Shown: positions 27,471 through 36,985 of the stretch, in pieces | Layout of the letters: each line of letters opens with the position of its first letter | How positions within the stretch are numbered: position 1 is the stretch's first letter | Source: Spirosoma validum | Lineage (GTDB): Bacteria > Bacteroidota > Bacteroidia > Cytophagales > Spirosomataceae | Direction of reading: 5' to 3' | Assembly: GCF_014699035.1 (NCBI RefSeq) | Contig: NZ_JACXAA010000008.1 | Location: forward strand, 62,001 to 126,000 | Length of the DNA: 64,000 nucleotides | Program-made: the position numbers and the translations under genes | The notes under the pieces: model-generated | Databases searched by the model: none | The model's input: the letters and a program-made list of their open reading frames with translations, nothing else | Told to the model about the DNA's origin: nothing

Positions 27471-28970
27471 ATGATTCCAGCAACCAACCAGCGGCCACCT
27501 GCTACGATACTTTTTATTTTCGGCGGCAGTGGAGATCTTAATCTTCGCAAACTAACGCCCGCGCTATACAACTTATTCATTGATAAGTATTTATCTGAAA
27601 AATTCGCTGTTGTTGGTTTAGGCCGCAGCAAGTATACAGACGAATCGTTCCGGGAGCGTCTACTGGAAGGTGTTCAGTCATTTTCCCGGCGTAAAGATGA
27701 TCTGGATGATACGTGGAAATCGTTTTCGCCCAGCATATCTTATTTGCAGATGGATGCTGATGATGCGGGGGCCTATCCGAAATTGTCTGATTTTGTAGCG
27801 GCAAAGAAAAAAGAGTGGGGCGAAGAGCCCAACGTCGTCTTTTATCTGGCTGTTGCGCCCCAATTGGTGCCGGATATTGCAACTAATCTAGGTAAACTAC
27901 CGCTCTGTGGCGAAAAATCGCACGTCCGCATTGTGGTCGAGAAACCGTTTGGACACGATCTGAAAACGGCGCAGGAACTGAATGCCTTATTGGGCGGACT
28001 GTTTGCGGAAGAGCAGATTTATCGAATTGATCACTATTTAGGAAAAGAAACGGTACAAAATATTCTGGCGCTTCGGTTTGCCAATTCGTTGTTCGAGCCG
28101 ATCTGGAACCGGCGCTACGTGGAATACGTGCAGATTACCGCTTCGGAAACGGTAGGACTCGAAGGTCGTGGCGGCTATTACGAAGGCTCGGGAGCGTTAC
28201 GGGACATGATCCAGAATCACCTGCTGCAGATGCTGTGTATGGTAGCGACCGAAGCGCCCATCTCGTTCGAAGCCAACGAGGTGCGTAACAAAAAAGTAGA
28301 CGTATTGAACGCCATTCGTCGGATTAGACCCGAGCAGGTGAACGATGTTGCCGTCCGTGGACAGTATGGACCTGGTGAAAAAGACGGGAAGAAGATTCCG
28401 GGCTACCGCGAAGAGGAGGGTGTAAAGCCTGATTCAGCAACGGAAACGTTTGCCGCCGTCAAGCTTTATGTCGACAACTGGCGTTGGGAGGATGTACCCT
28501 TTTATCTGCGCACGGGAAAATCACTGCCCGAAAAAGCAACCGTTATTACCGTTCAGTTCAAACCCGCGCCTTATTACGCATTTCCGGAAGAAGCCACGCA
28601 AGACTGGCACTCAAACCAGCTGACAATTGGTATTCAGCCTGATCGGGATATTCGCTTACGATTTCAGGCCAAACGTCCGGGGCAAACGCTTGCCATCGAC
28701 CCGGTCGAGATGGTTTTCAGTTATAAAGACGCTTATTCCAGCCAGGAACCGGAAGCCTACGAGACCTTGCTGCTGGACGTTATGACGGGCGATGCTACGT
28801 TGTTTATGCGCGCTGATCAGGTCGAAGCCGCCTGGAAAGTAGTAACGCCGATTCTGGAAGCCTGGGAAAATCAAACTCCTGATTTTCCAAATTATGCACC
28901 TGGTTCCTGGGGTCCTGAAGCCGCCACGCAACTAATTGAAAAAGATGGATTTCACTGGACCATGAAATAA
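27471..28970 (+). CDS. zwf: Glucose-6-phosphate 1-dehydrogenase
   Basis: Oxidises glucose 6-phosphate to 6-phosphogluconolactone with NAD(P)+, opening the oxidative pentose phosphate pathway. 499 residues. The coenzyme loop is IFGGSGDLNLRKL, where many homologues have GASGDL. The EKPFGHDL motif and the active-site RIDHYLGKE follow, and YFRTGK-type sequence (PFYLRTGKSL) lies near 345. The next genes in order are a cupin and pgl (lactonase), so this is a compact upper-pathway operon. gnd is not next to it. Confidence 0.97.
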   Translation: MIPATNQRPPATILFIFGGSGDLNLRKLTPALYNLFIDKYLSEKFAVVGLGRSKYTDESFRERLLEGVQSFSRRKDDLDDTWKSFSPSISYLQMDADDAGAYPKLSDFVAAKKKEWGEEPNVVFYLAVAPQLVPDIATNLGKLPLCGEKSHVRIVVEKPFGHDLKTAQELNALLGGLFAEEQIYRIDHYLGKETVQNILALRFANSLFEPIWNRRYVEYVQITASETVGLEGRGGYYEGSGALRDMIQNHLLQMLCMVATEAPISFEANEVRNKKVDVLNAIRRIRPEQVNDVAVRGQYGPGEKDGKKIPGYREEEGVKPDSATETFAAVKLYVDNWRWEDVPFYLRTGKSLPEKATVITVQFKPAPYYAFPEEATQDWHSNQLTIGIQPDRDIRLRFQAKRPGQTLAIDPVEMVFSYKDAYSSQEPEAYETLLLDVMTGDATLFMRADQVEAAWKVVTPILEAWENQTPDFPNYAPGSWGPEAATQLIEKDGFHWTMK

Positions 28971-29081
28971 ATGCGGTCCAGAGTCAACAAACGTTGATTG
29001 AGAGTAGCTAACGCAAATTGATTGCTTTCCTACCCATTGCTACGGACTAACGACTGTTGACCACTGACGTACTGAAAAATT

Positions 29082-29423
29082 ATGACAACCCAACTTGCCG
29101 CCCTTTTTGTTGACGATCAGGCCTTGCCGTGGGAGACGGTTGCTGAAGGTGTGAAACGTAAGATTATGACGTATGATGCCAACCTGATGATGGTCAAAGT
29201 GGCGTTCGAAGCGGGTGGGATAGGCGCTGCACACAGCCACGTCCATACGCAGATGAGCTACGTAGCGAGTGGTGTCTTTTCGATAACGATTGACAACGAC
29301 ACACGCGTCGTTCGGGCGGGTGATGCCTATTATATTCCGCCAAATGTTCGGCACGGAGCCGTTTGTGAAGAAGTAGGCATGCTGGTAGATATTTTTACAC
29401 CCATGCGCGAAGATTTTGTGTAA
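29082..29423 (+). CDS. Small cupin-domain protein
   Basis: 113 residues forming one cupin barrel. Motif 1 is GGIGAAHSHVHTQMSYVASG, where H, H and the later residues bind a metal; motif 2 is AGDAYYIPPNVRHG. Length and sequence resemble small cupins often found with sugar metabolism genes. It sits between zwf and pgl, with gaps of about 110 and 40 bases, and is probably in the same transcript. The substrate is unknown; a role in sugar-phosphate or lactone handling is only suggested by position. Confidence 0.85.
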   Translation: MTTQLAALFVDDQALPWETVAEGVKRKIMTYDANLMMVKVAFEAGGIGAAHSHVHTQMSYVASGVFSITIDNDTRVVRAGDAYYIPPNVRHGAVCEEVGMLVDIFTPMREDFV

Positions 29424-29464
29424 GAGTCTTATCTGCACTTACAGTATTACTTTAAGAAGATAGT

Positions 29465-30187
29465 ATGCAACTCATCGTTAAGAAAAATCCAACTGAACTG
29501 GCCAAAGCTGCTGCCGATTTTATATCAAAACGAATAAAAGAGGTTTTAGAAACGAAAGATCAGTTCACGATTGCCCTATCAGGAGGAAGCACACCTAAGG
29601 CTTTACATGAATTGCTCGCTAAACCGCCTTATTCTCAACAAATCCCGTGGGCACAGCTACACATTTTTTGGGGCGATGAACGCTACGTGCTGATAGAAGA
29701 TGAACAGAGCAATGCAGGTATGGCCTACGATACGTTGCTCGGTCACGTTTATACACCCGAATCCCAGATTCATATTTGGCGGACAGATCTTGAACCCGAA
29801 GCGGCCGCAGCTGACTATGATCGTGTTCTTCACACGTATTTCGGAGATACGGGGCCTACGTTTGATTTGGTGTTGCTCGGCATGGGCGATGATGGACACA
29901 CACTCTCACTTTTTCCGGGGACTGAGGTTATCCACGAACAAAACGCCTGGACAAAGGCTTATTTTTTGACCAAACAGGATATGTATCGTCTAACACTGAC
30001 GGCCCCTCTGGTCAACCGGTCGTCATGCATTCTGTTTCTGGTAGCTGGACCAAAGAAAGCTGAACCGCTTAAAGAAGTACTTGAAGGAGAATACAATCCG
30101 GATAAATATCCATCGCAAATCATCAAGCCAGAAAATGGAGATCTGGTTTGGTTAATAGATGAAAAAGCTGCTGCTGATTTAGAGTAA
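29465..30187 (+). CDS. pgl: 6-phosphogluconolactonase
   Basis: Hydrolyses 6-phosphogluconolactone to 6-phosphogluconate, the second step of the oxidative pentose phosphate pathway. 240 residues of the DevB/Pgl (NagB-like) family. ALSGGSTPKALHELL near 38-52 binds the phosphate, IFWGDERYV follows, and GMGDDGHTLSLFPG is the family active-site stretch. It follows zwf and the cupin gene, which matches its place in the pathway. No gnd gene is next to it. Confidence 0.95.
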   Translation: MQLIVKKNPTELAKAAADFISKRIKEVLETKDQFTIALSGGSTPKALHELLAKPPYSQQIPWAQLHIFWGDERYVLIEDEQSNAGMAYDTLLGHVYTPESQIHIWRTDLEPEAAAADYDRVLHTYFGDTGPTFDLVLLGMGDDGHTLSLFPGTEVIHEQNAWTKAYFLTKQDMYRLTLTAPLVNRSSCILFLVAGPKKAEPLKEVLEGEYNPDKYPSQIIKPENGDLVWLIDEKAAADLE

Positions 30188-30279
30188 AGAGTATCTAAAT
30201 TCATACTACCGCAATAAATTCATATTTTTAATATTATAAGTTAAATAACTGTATTTTAGATAAACTTTTCTACTAATAT

Positions 30280-31770
30280 ATGAGATTGGTTACTAGTTGG
30301 CTGGTGACTTTGCTCCTGCTATTGAGCTACTATACGTCAACTGGGCAATACGATTCTCTAAAGAGAAACACGCAATTTTATTCGGAAGTCGGTACGTTGA
30401 TGACGACGAATCGAACGGTACCTTTCTGGCAACGCGCAAATCAATATGGTACTGTACCCTTAACAGGCTCACTAGGTACAATTCGTTTCGGTGTTTCATC
30501 GGATTACCGACCGTTACCAGCTCGTCGGATTGATTGGGGATACGGTCTGGAAGTGGTAGGTAACACAAGTCCCTGGGGGCAGCAACTGATTTTACCACAG
30601 GTTTATATAAAAGCTCGCTGGAAGAATCTGGAAGTGTATGTAGGGCGTCGTAAAACTATTGTCGGACTGGTTGATACGCTATTGACGTCTGGGTCGTATG
30701 CTATGTCGGGTAATGCGTTGCCCCTGCCTACGATTCAGCTGGGAACGCGGGGATATGTACCCATTCGCTTTACAAAGGATCTAATCAGTATAAATGCTAC
30801 GTTCAATCACGCGTGGTTTGAAACCGCTAATCGGCAGGTCAGCCACACCATGCTTCATCAGGCTACGTTCTACGCTCGATTAGGCAAACCCTCGTGGCCC
30901 GTTCGCCTGTATGCAGGCCTTAATCACCAGGTGGTGTGGGGTGGTTATTCACATTCATCCAATCTCCTCCCGGGTGTATCCAACAATGGAAAATTGCCAT
31001 CCAGTTTTAAGGCCTATCTATATGCAGTTGCGGCTTTGTCTGACAGTGATTTGTCTATTGATGGCAATGTGTCGTCATTCGACGAAACGAATCGAATTGG
31101 GAATCACCTTGGCTCACTAGACGTTGGGGCCGAATTCGATATAGGCAATTCTACTTTTCTAATCTACAGGCAAAATCCATATGATACGGGGGCGATCTGG
31201 TATTTAACTACGATTGCCGATGGGTTGAATGGTTTGAGTATTCGTCGTAAACAGCCAGGTGAAGGGTTCATATCCGTTGACCGTGGACTTTTTGAGTTTT
31301 TGTTTACGGCCGATCAGGGTGGAGATCAGTTTGTTCTTGAGGACCCATATCGTCGAGGCAAGGTTAATTACTTTAATAGTTCGCAATTTGTTGATGGATG
31401 GACAACCCGCGGTCAAACCATTGGCACTCCGTTTTTAACTCCTCAGGGGGAGATCTATCCATGGGCACCTTACGGCCCTATCGTTAATAACCGCGTATCG
31501 GTTCTCCACCTGGGACTGATGGGGCACGTTGGTAAAGAGGCAACCTGGCTACTGAAACTTTCGAATAGCAAGAATGTAGGTACATATGATGTTTCATTCA
31601 ATAGGAAGTTAGAACAGTTCTCAGCAAGTCTGCAACTATTAACTCCCATCCGGTTGCCTGTTTTGGGTCTGGCTCAATTAAATACAACGGGCGCAATTGA
31701 TCGAGGAACCCTACTACCCGACGCAACAGGGATTTATATCGGCCTGCGTAAAACGTTCTGTTCGTTTTAG
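30280..31770 (+). CDS. Capsule assembly Wzi family outer membrane protein
   Basis: 496 residues with a signal peptide (LVTSWLVTLLLLLSYYTSTG). The mature part begins with the Wzi-like pattern FYSEVGTLMTTNRTVPFW and continues as alternating beta-strands of an outer membrane barrel (FRPGKT-like turns and many aromatic ends). The last residue is Phe, as in many barrel proteins. E. coli Wzi is a surface lectin that anchors capsule. The polysaccharide genes that follow on the same strand support an envelope-polysaccharide role; the export route here is not shown. Confidence 0.88.
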   Translation: MRLVTSWLVTLLLLLSYYTSTGQYDSLKRNTQFYSEVGTLMTTNRTVPFWQRANQYGTVPLTGSLGTIRFGVSSDYRPLPARRIDWGYGLEVVGNTSPWGQQLILPQVYIKARWKNLEVYVGRRKTIVGLVDTLLTSGSYAMSGNALPLPTIQLGTRGYVPIRFTKDLISINATFNHAWFETANRQVSHTMLHQATFYARLGKPSWPVRLYAGLNHQVVWGGYSHSSNLLPGVSNNGKLPSSFKAYLYAVAALSDSDLSIDGNVSSFDETNRIGNHLGSLDVGAEFDIGNSTFLIYRQNPYDTGAIWYLTTIADGLNGLSIRRKQPGEGFISVDRGLFEFLFTADQGGDQFVLEDPYRRGKVNYFNSSQFVDGWTTRGQTIGTPFLTPQGEIYPWAPYGPIVNNRVSVLHLGLMGHVGKEATWLLKLSNSKNVGTYDVSFNRKLEQFSASLQLLTPIRLPVLGLAQLNTTGAIDRGTLLPDATGIYIGLRKTFCSF

Positions 31771-32091
31771 CTACTACAGACTAAGACGCCACTGTACGAT
31801 GCGCTTCCCTGTTACGTTGAATAATCAGCGATGGGTAAGGTTTTATAAACAAATAGCGCTATTTTTGTTGGTCAGTTTTCCCAGAAAAATACAACTGTTG
31901 ATTGACTGAACGCTCAGGTTTTCTTGCTGCGCAGATAGTAAATAAATGGCTTTGCTGGCTAAATTGGTACGTAATGCAGTGTTTTCGAAACGATACTGAA
32001 TTAGGTCAATTGCCGAAATAATAAAGGTTGGTTTATAAATCAGAACATACCGTCGAACGCGTAAACTACAAACCGTAGCTACAAATCGTTT
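31771..32091. other. Intergenic gap after the Wzi-like gene
   Basis: About 320 bases, AT-rich. A near-perfect palindrome AAATAGCGCTATTT at 31851-31864 followed by TTGTT is a weak terminator candidate. No promoter box of good quality and no credible coding frame were found; the following polymerase gene may be served by sequence near 32020-32060. Confidence 0.5.
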
Positions 32092-33456
32092 ATGACTAGT
32101 TTAATTCGTTTACTGCAGAAACTCGACTATATACGCCTGGTCGTAGGTATCTGTATTCTCATAGATGGCTACCCGTTGATCTTCTTTTTTAGGGATACGT
32201 TACGGTTTGCAACGGGAAGTACTGTGTTCACCGCATTAGGGTTTGCTGGAGGACTAGTGCTAATGGTGCCATTTACCGTGTTCCGTCGATTGTATCGTTT
32301 CGACGTTATAATGTTCTGGACGAGCATTGCCTTTATCGCGTTCAGTATTTTCTACATGTATGTTTATCCTCCCCTCGATAAGGTAGATTATACCAGGGAG
32401 ATGATCTATTACGCATTCATTATTATATTTTTGTTTCTATTGATCAACATTCCCAATGATATTATCCCTGTCGTTGTTCCTGTGATCGTATTTTTTACCT
32501 TGGCATCAAATCTGGGGCTAGTTTATTCCTTGGTGAAAGACCCGTCCTGGGTTATTGGTCAACGAGCAACGATCGTGTTAAATGATAGTGACGATGGCTC
32601 CGGAAACCCCCACGTATTTGCACGCAACGCATTTATGGGAATTGTGGCCTGTATGATCTGGCTGGTACGTCCGCAGACTAACTTTTTGGTACGATTGCTG
32701 GCTTTGTTTTCGGGTATATTCAGTGTTGTTGTTTTGGTGCTGACGCAAACCCGTTCGTCGGTTGTGGCATTAGGACTAGCCATTATTTTATTTGTAGTCT
32801 ATAATGTCCGCCCTACCCAGATTCGAACAGCTGTTCGGGGTATTTTTAAACCCGGTCCGCTTATTGTTATCGCAATCGGAATTGTCGGATTGGTTGTTTT
32901 TTTTAACAAGTACAGTGATTTATATTATATATTAGAAAGCTATGTATATGGCTTTATTGAGCGTAACCTGGAGACAGTTTATGGAGCATTAGGGCTGACA
33001 TCAAAAGGGGCGGATTATAAAGCTGTTATAGATGATTCGGTGGCAAACCGGACTGGTAACTTAAATTTACTGACGAATACGCTTACCAGCCAGGCATATA
33101 TGCTCATTCCCGGCTATGGCTATAAATTTTCGTACATTGATATACCTATGCTGGAAGCCTTTACAAATCAGGGTATTCTTGGTTTAATTTTATTTGGAGG
33201 AGTCACCGCAATGTCTGTGCGTCATAGCCTACGAGTTATGCGCACTGATCCGAACGATTTAAACACCTTTCTGGCTTATTTTTACGTACTTATCTTTGTC
33301 TATACCTTCACGGGAGGGCGGCCTTACGACATTACGTTCTGGTTTCCATTGGCCCTAATGACCCGGTTTATGGGGGTCGAACATTTATTCCCGTCTTACT
33401 TGTCGAAGCATCCTGTGGAGACTTCCTATCTCGTCGTTAAGGATGGGGATAGTTAG
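32092..33456 (+). CDS. O-antigen ligase/polymerase-like membrane protein
   Basis: 454 residues with about eleven hydrophobic helices. A long periplasmic loop lies near 290-345 (after IESYVYGFIERNLE-like sequence). The TQTRSSVVALGLAII segment resembles the Wzy/WaaL motif where a conserved Arg and small residues line the active site. In a cluster of glycosyltransferases and a Wzi-like protein the best guess is the polysaccharide polymerase or ligase. Direct motif proof is weak, so the exact role is open. Closely followed by two acyltransferase genes. Confidence 0.75.
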   Translation: MTSLIRLLQKLDYIRLVVGICILIDGYPLIFFFRDTLRFATGSTVFTALGFAGGLVLMVPFTVFRRLYRFDVIMFWTSIAFIAFSIFYMYVYPPLDKVDYTREMIYYAFIIIFLFLLINIPNDIIPVVVPVIVFFTLASNLGLVYSLVKDPSWVIGQRATIVLNDSDDGSGNPHVFARNAFMGIVACMIWLVRPQTNFLVRLLALFSGIFSVVVLVLTQTRSSVVALGLAIILFVVYNVRPTQIRTAVRGIFKPGPLIVIAIGIVGLVVFFNKYSDLYYILESYVYGFIERNLETVYGALGLTSKGADYKAVIDDSVANRTGNLNLLTNTLTSQAYMLIPGYGYKFSYIDIPMLEAFTNQGILGLILFGGVTAMSVRHSLRVMRTDPNDLNTFLAYFYVLIFVYTFTGGRPYDITFWFPLALMTRFMGVEHLFPSYLSKHPVETSYLVVKDGDS

Positions 33457-33473
33457 AGGATTATGACCACCCT

Positions 33474-34577
33474 ATGCCACTACCTCAGCTTACCTTTACG
33501 CGCTTCATTGCCGCATTGATCGTTTTGATTTTTCACGGTGCTCGGAGCACTTATCCATTTACGGTTTATCCGGGTCGATATTTCATTGAATATGGTCATA
33601 TTGCCGTTGTCTACTTTTTTGTTTTATCCGGCTTTATTTTAACCATTACGTACCGGTCTTCTCTTGAGCGAACCGGTGCATTAAATCGAGGCCAGTTCTG
33701 GCTGGCTCGGTTTTCCCGGATTTATCCACTTTACTGCTTCGCGTTGCTAATGACGATGTTCGTCCAGACAACGTACTATAATGTATCCGTAACACCCGCC
33801 CAATTAATAGCTAGTTTGAGTCTAATGCAGGCCTGGCTTCCGTCTCTGGTTACTACGCTTAACGGGCCGGGCTGGTCGTTATCAGTTGAAGCTTTTTTCT
33901 ACGCACTTTTTCCGTTGTTGCTGCCACTACTAATGAATCTGCCTAACCGGGTGTTAGCAGGACTTTTGGTAATCTGCTGGCTTAGCGGTATTGGGTTATA
34001 TCATTTGTTAGATAGTCAACCTAAACCCGTGAATTTTTCCTCCGACGAATACCATAATCTCATTTATTATTCGCCCTGGATGCACTTGGCTACGTTCGTT
34101 AATGGTTGCCTAAGTGGTTTGCTTTTCTGGCGTTACGTACGGCAACATAAGCCCTCTCCAGCCCGAAATCGGCTCGCCTGGTGCTTGTTGGTGCTGGGGT
34201 TGATTGGCCTGATCGTAATCGTTCCTCAGGATCGACTTATGATGTATGCCCAGGGAGGGATGCTAGCCCCGGTTTTTATCTTATTTATCACGGGACTAGG
34301 CTTACAAACCGATACGGTGCTAACCCGCCTTTTTTCATGGCTTCCGCTGGTATATCTGGGCGAGATCAGCTATGGACTGTATATCCTGCAAATGCCCGTA
34401 ATCTGGCTGTTTAAAAAAGTTGATCCCTTGTCGCTGGGCGATACGTTCCAACGGGATATCTTCACGTTTGCTGCACTGTTTCTTGTAACAATAATCTGTT
34501 ACCACCTTATTGAACGTCCTGCTCAGACGTATATTCGTACCCGCTGGCATCCCAGACTAGCGCATTCCAATTCGTAG
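33474..34577 (+). CDS. Acyltransferase 3 family membrane protein
   Basis: 367 residues with about ten membrane helices. The family's N-terminal pattern (LTFTRFIAALIVLIFHGARS) supplies the catalytic His at the end of the first helix (residue 22), and the YFFVLSGFILT and RFSRIYPLY motifs follow. Such enzymes move acetyl or other acyl groups onto sugars during surface polysaccharide synthesis. It starts 18 bases after the polymerase-like gene. The next gene is a second, distinct member of the same family. Confidence 0.9.
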   Translation: MPLPQLTFTRFIAALIVLIFHGARSTYPFTVYPGRYFIEYGHIAVVYFFVLSGFILTITYRSSLERTGALNRGQFWLARFSRIYPLYCFALLMTMFVQTTYYNVSVTPAQLIASLSLMQAWLPSLVTTLNGPGWSLSVEAFFYALFPLLLPLLMNLPNRVLAGLLVICWLSGIGLYHLLDSQPKPVNFSSDEYHNLIYYSPWMHLATFVNGCLSGLLFWRYVRQHKPSPARNRLAWCLLVLGLIGLIVIVPQDRLMMYAQGGMLAPVFILFITGLGLQTDTVLTRLFSWLPLVYLGEISYGLYILQMPVIWLFKKVDPLSLGDTFQRDIFTFAALFLVTIICYHLIERPAQTYIRTRWHPRLAHSNS

Positions 34578-34624
34578 CGAGAAAGATCGCCCGTTCTCAG
34601 AGCCTTATCTCATTTGATCCATTT

Positions 34625-35707
34625 ATGTTGACTTCTGCAACTCCCCCAAGAAAGGTATTTGACACGATTCAGATTCTTAGAGGATTAGCGGCATTAATCG
34701 TTGTTCTATTTCACCTGTCTCTGGGAAACGAACGACGTGGACAACAACCGCTTATTGGGGGACTTTTTCAGAATGGATTTGCCGGCGTCGATTTATTTTT
34801 TGTGATCAGTGGATTTGTGATCATGCATACATCTCATCGGTATTTTGGTACACCCGACTATTTCGCTACGTATATTCGTAAGCGACTGATCCGAATTTAT
34901 CCAATCTACTGGATTACATTCGTCGTTATCGTTGGTGGCCTTTTGTTAGTCGAGTTCGTCACAAAAAAATCGGTAGGTTTTCTGCCAACGTCCTGGGATT
35001 TGATCGTAAGCGCTTTTCTCCTTTTGCCCAACCATCCTAATATCAATGGTGTTACGTGGAGTTTGAGTTTTGAATTATATTATTATTTGTTATTTGGTCT
35101 GCTAATCCTCTCCCGACAATTATGGTTACTTATTGCTATTGTACTGACCCTGTCAGGAGTTGCTACGTTAAATCCAAACGTATTCACACCTTACCCGCTA
35201 CTTACCTTCTTTTTTAGTCCCTACAATCTGGAATTCGCTTCAGGGGTATTAATCTGGTGGCTTATTCATCAGTATAAATTCAGTACACCGATCTGTTTTC
35301 TTCTGTTATTAATTTCGGGCGTTTGGCTATTGGTAAATAAAGGTACTTTGTTTGAAGAGCCTGCCAAGCGAACCATCCTCTACGGACTGAGTTCCTTTCT
35401 ATTGGTGCTTTCTTTCACGGGATTAGAACGTAATGGCTGGTTTCAGCCTTCAGGTCTTAATCGGCTCCTGATGAAGATTGGTGACGCATCTTACCTGATC
35501 TATATCTTTCATTTCCCATTTCTTCCTTTTTACGGGCGATTACTGAACGCAGTACCTAATACGTTGGGACAGCATATAGCGGCCCTTTTGTTTACCGTTG
35601 TACTGATTGTTGTCTGCATTGATCTTCATAGTCGTTTTGAAGCGCCTTTGGTGAAAAAATTGAATTTGTTGTTTAAACCAGTTAGTCCGAAACCAGATAA
35701 CGGATAG
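34625..35707 (+). CDS. Acyltransferase 3 family membrane protein (second copy)
   Basis: 360 residues, same fold as the preceding gene. Motifs are IQILRGLAALIVVLFHLSLG (catalytic His), DLFFVISGFVI, RKRLIRIYPIYW and, later, GDASYLIYIFHFP. The two proteins are clearly related but far from identical (for example GVDLFF versus HIAVVYFF), so they are probably not a recent duplication. Two acyltransferases imply two acylation steps on the polysaccharide or on different sugars. Confidence 0.9.
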   Translation: MLTSATPPRKVFDTIQILRGLAALIVVLFHLSLGNERRGQQPLIGGLFQNGFAGVDLFFVISGFVIMHTSHRYFGTPDYFATYIRKRLIRIYPIYWITFVVIVGGLLLVEFVTKKSVGFLPTSWDLIVSAFLLLPNHPNINGVTWSLSFELYYYLLFGLLILSRQLWLLIAIVLTLSGVATLNPNVFTPYPLLTFFFSPYNLEFASGVLIWWLIHQYKFSTPICFLLLLISGVWLLVNKGTLFEEPAKRTILYGLSSFLLVLSFTGLERNGWFQPSGLNRLLMKIGDASYLIYIFHFPFLPFYGRLLNAVPNTLGQHIAALLFTVVLIVVCIDLHSRFEAPLVKKLNLLFKPVSPKPDNG

Positions 35708-35735
35708 TGTATATTTGCCCTCTTTTTTCCTGTAA

Positions 35736-36935
35736 ATGCGTATTCTGATCGTTCATAATATTCTTTGGGCACATTACAAGGCCAGTGTATTTCAGGCACT
35801 TCAGCAACTTGTTGATCAGCAGACAGACGTTACTGTAAAGGTTTTGCAAATCGCTCGCAACGAACGTTCCCGGGCTGATCTGGAAACAGCATCGGACGTA
35901 GGTACTCTGGTTTATGCCTACGACTACGATTTACTCTTTGATCGATTTCTGGAAGATATTAGTCTTCGTAGTCGGACAAGATCCCTATTACAGCGTGCCG
36001 GAGCATTTAAGCCAGACGTTATTCTATTAACGGGTTACTACGATTTTGCTCAAATTTTTCTGCTCCTATGGGCAAAAGCGAAAGGTATTCGCGTCGTCAT
36101 GCAGAACGAAAGCACCTTGGCCGATCAGCGGCAGGGAGGATGGAAAGAACAATTCAAACGCCGGATATTCAGCTTATGTGATGGATTTTTCTGTTTTGGA
36201 ACACAATCCGCCAATTACCTTATTCAGTTGGGCGTTCCACCCGAAAAAATTCTGCTACGTAAGAATGCCGTCGACAATGACGCGCTTCGAGTTGCCTATG
36301 AAGAGGCCCTGCCGAAGCGAGTTCAGGAGCAGCAGCGATTGAGCGTACGGCCTAATAATTTCATCTTTGTTGGTCGATTGATTACGTTTAAAAACTTACA
36401 GACTCTGCTCACGGCTTTTGCGGATGCCAATGAAAAATCGTCAAATGCACAGGAATGGGGGCTAATTTTGCTTGGGGATGGTCCGGAAAAGGTTTCCCTT
36501 CAACAACAGGCGGATGAATTAGGGTTAATCGATTCGGTTCAATTTATGTCAGGTCGCCCCTGGTTTCAGGTGCCTGATGTACTGGCGTTAGGTAATGTGC
36601 TGGTATTGCCGAGCTGGTCAGAGCCGTGGGGGTTAGTGGTCAATGAAGCCCTGGTTTGTGGTTTACCAGTCATCGTGTCTAATCGGTGCGGTTGTGTTCC
36701 CGACCTGGTTCACGATAAAGAAAACGGTTTCGTTTTCGACCCAGCTCAACCTGACCAGTTGACGGATTTACTCCTGCGATTTATGGATGACAAAGTTGAT
36801 CTGGGACAACTGAGCGAATCAGCCCGGCAAAGTGTTATTCCGTATTCGCCAAAAGCAGTGGCTCTGGGAATGCTCAACGGATTTAGGAAAGTTAGTCAAT
36901 CAAAGGTGACTCAAACGGCTCAAAATCAGCACTAG
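35736..36935 (+). CDS. GT4-type glycosyltransferase (GT-B)
   Basis: 399 residues. The N-terminal Rossmann half starts MRILIVHNILWAHYKASVF. The C-terminal half carries the nucleotide-sugar binding segments FVGRLITFKNLQTLL and LGDGPEK, and the EX7E region LPSWSEPWGLVVNEALVCGLPV. This motif set marks retaining family 4 enzymes. It is one of two adjacent GT4 genes in the polysaccharide cluster. Donor and acceptor are unknown. Confidence 0.92.
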   Translation: MRILIVHNILWAHYKASVFQALQQLVDQQTDVTVKVLQIARNERSRADLETASDVGTLVYAYDYDLLFDRFLEDISLRSRTRSLLQRAGAFKPDVILLTGYYDFAQIFLLLWAKAKGIRVVMQNESTLADQRQGGWKEQFKRRIFSLCDGFFCFGTQSANYLIQLGVPPEKILLRKNAVDNDALRVAYEEALPKRVQEQQRLSVRPNNFIFVGRLITFKNLQTLLTAFADANEKSSNAQEWGLILLGDGPEKVSLQQQADELGLIDSVQFMSGRPWFQVPDVLALGNVLVLPSWSEPWGLVVNEALVCGLPVIVSNRCGCVPDLVHDKENGFVFDPAQPDQLTDLLLRFMDDKVDLGQLSESARQSVIPYSPKAVALGMLNGFRKVSQSKVTQTAQNQH

Positions 36936-36985
36936 CGAAGCGCAACGTACTTTGGCGTTTCGTTGATTAATTCAGCTTTTAACGG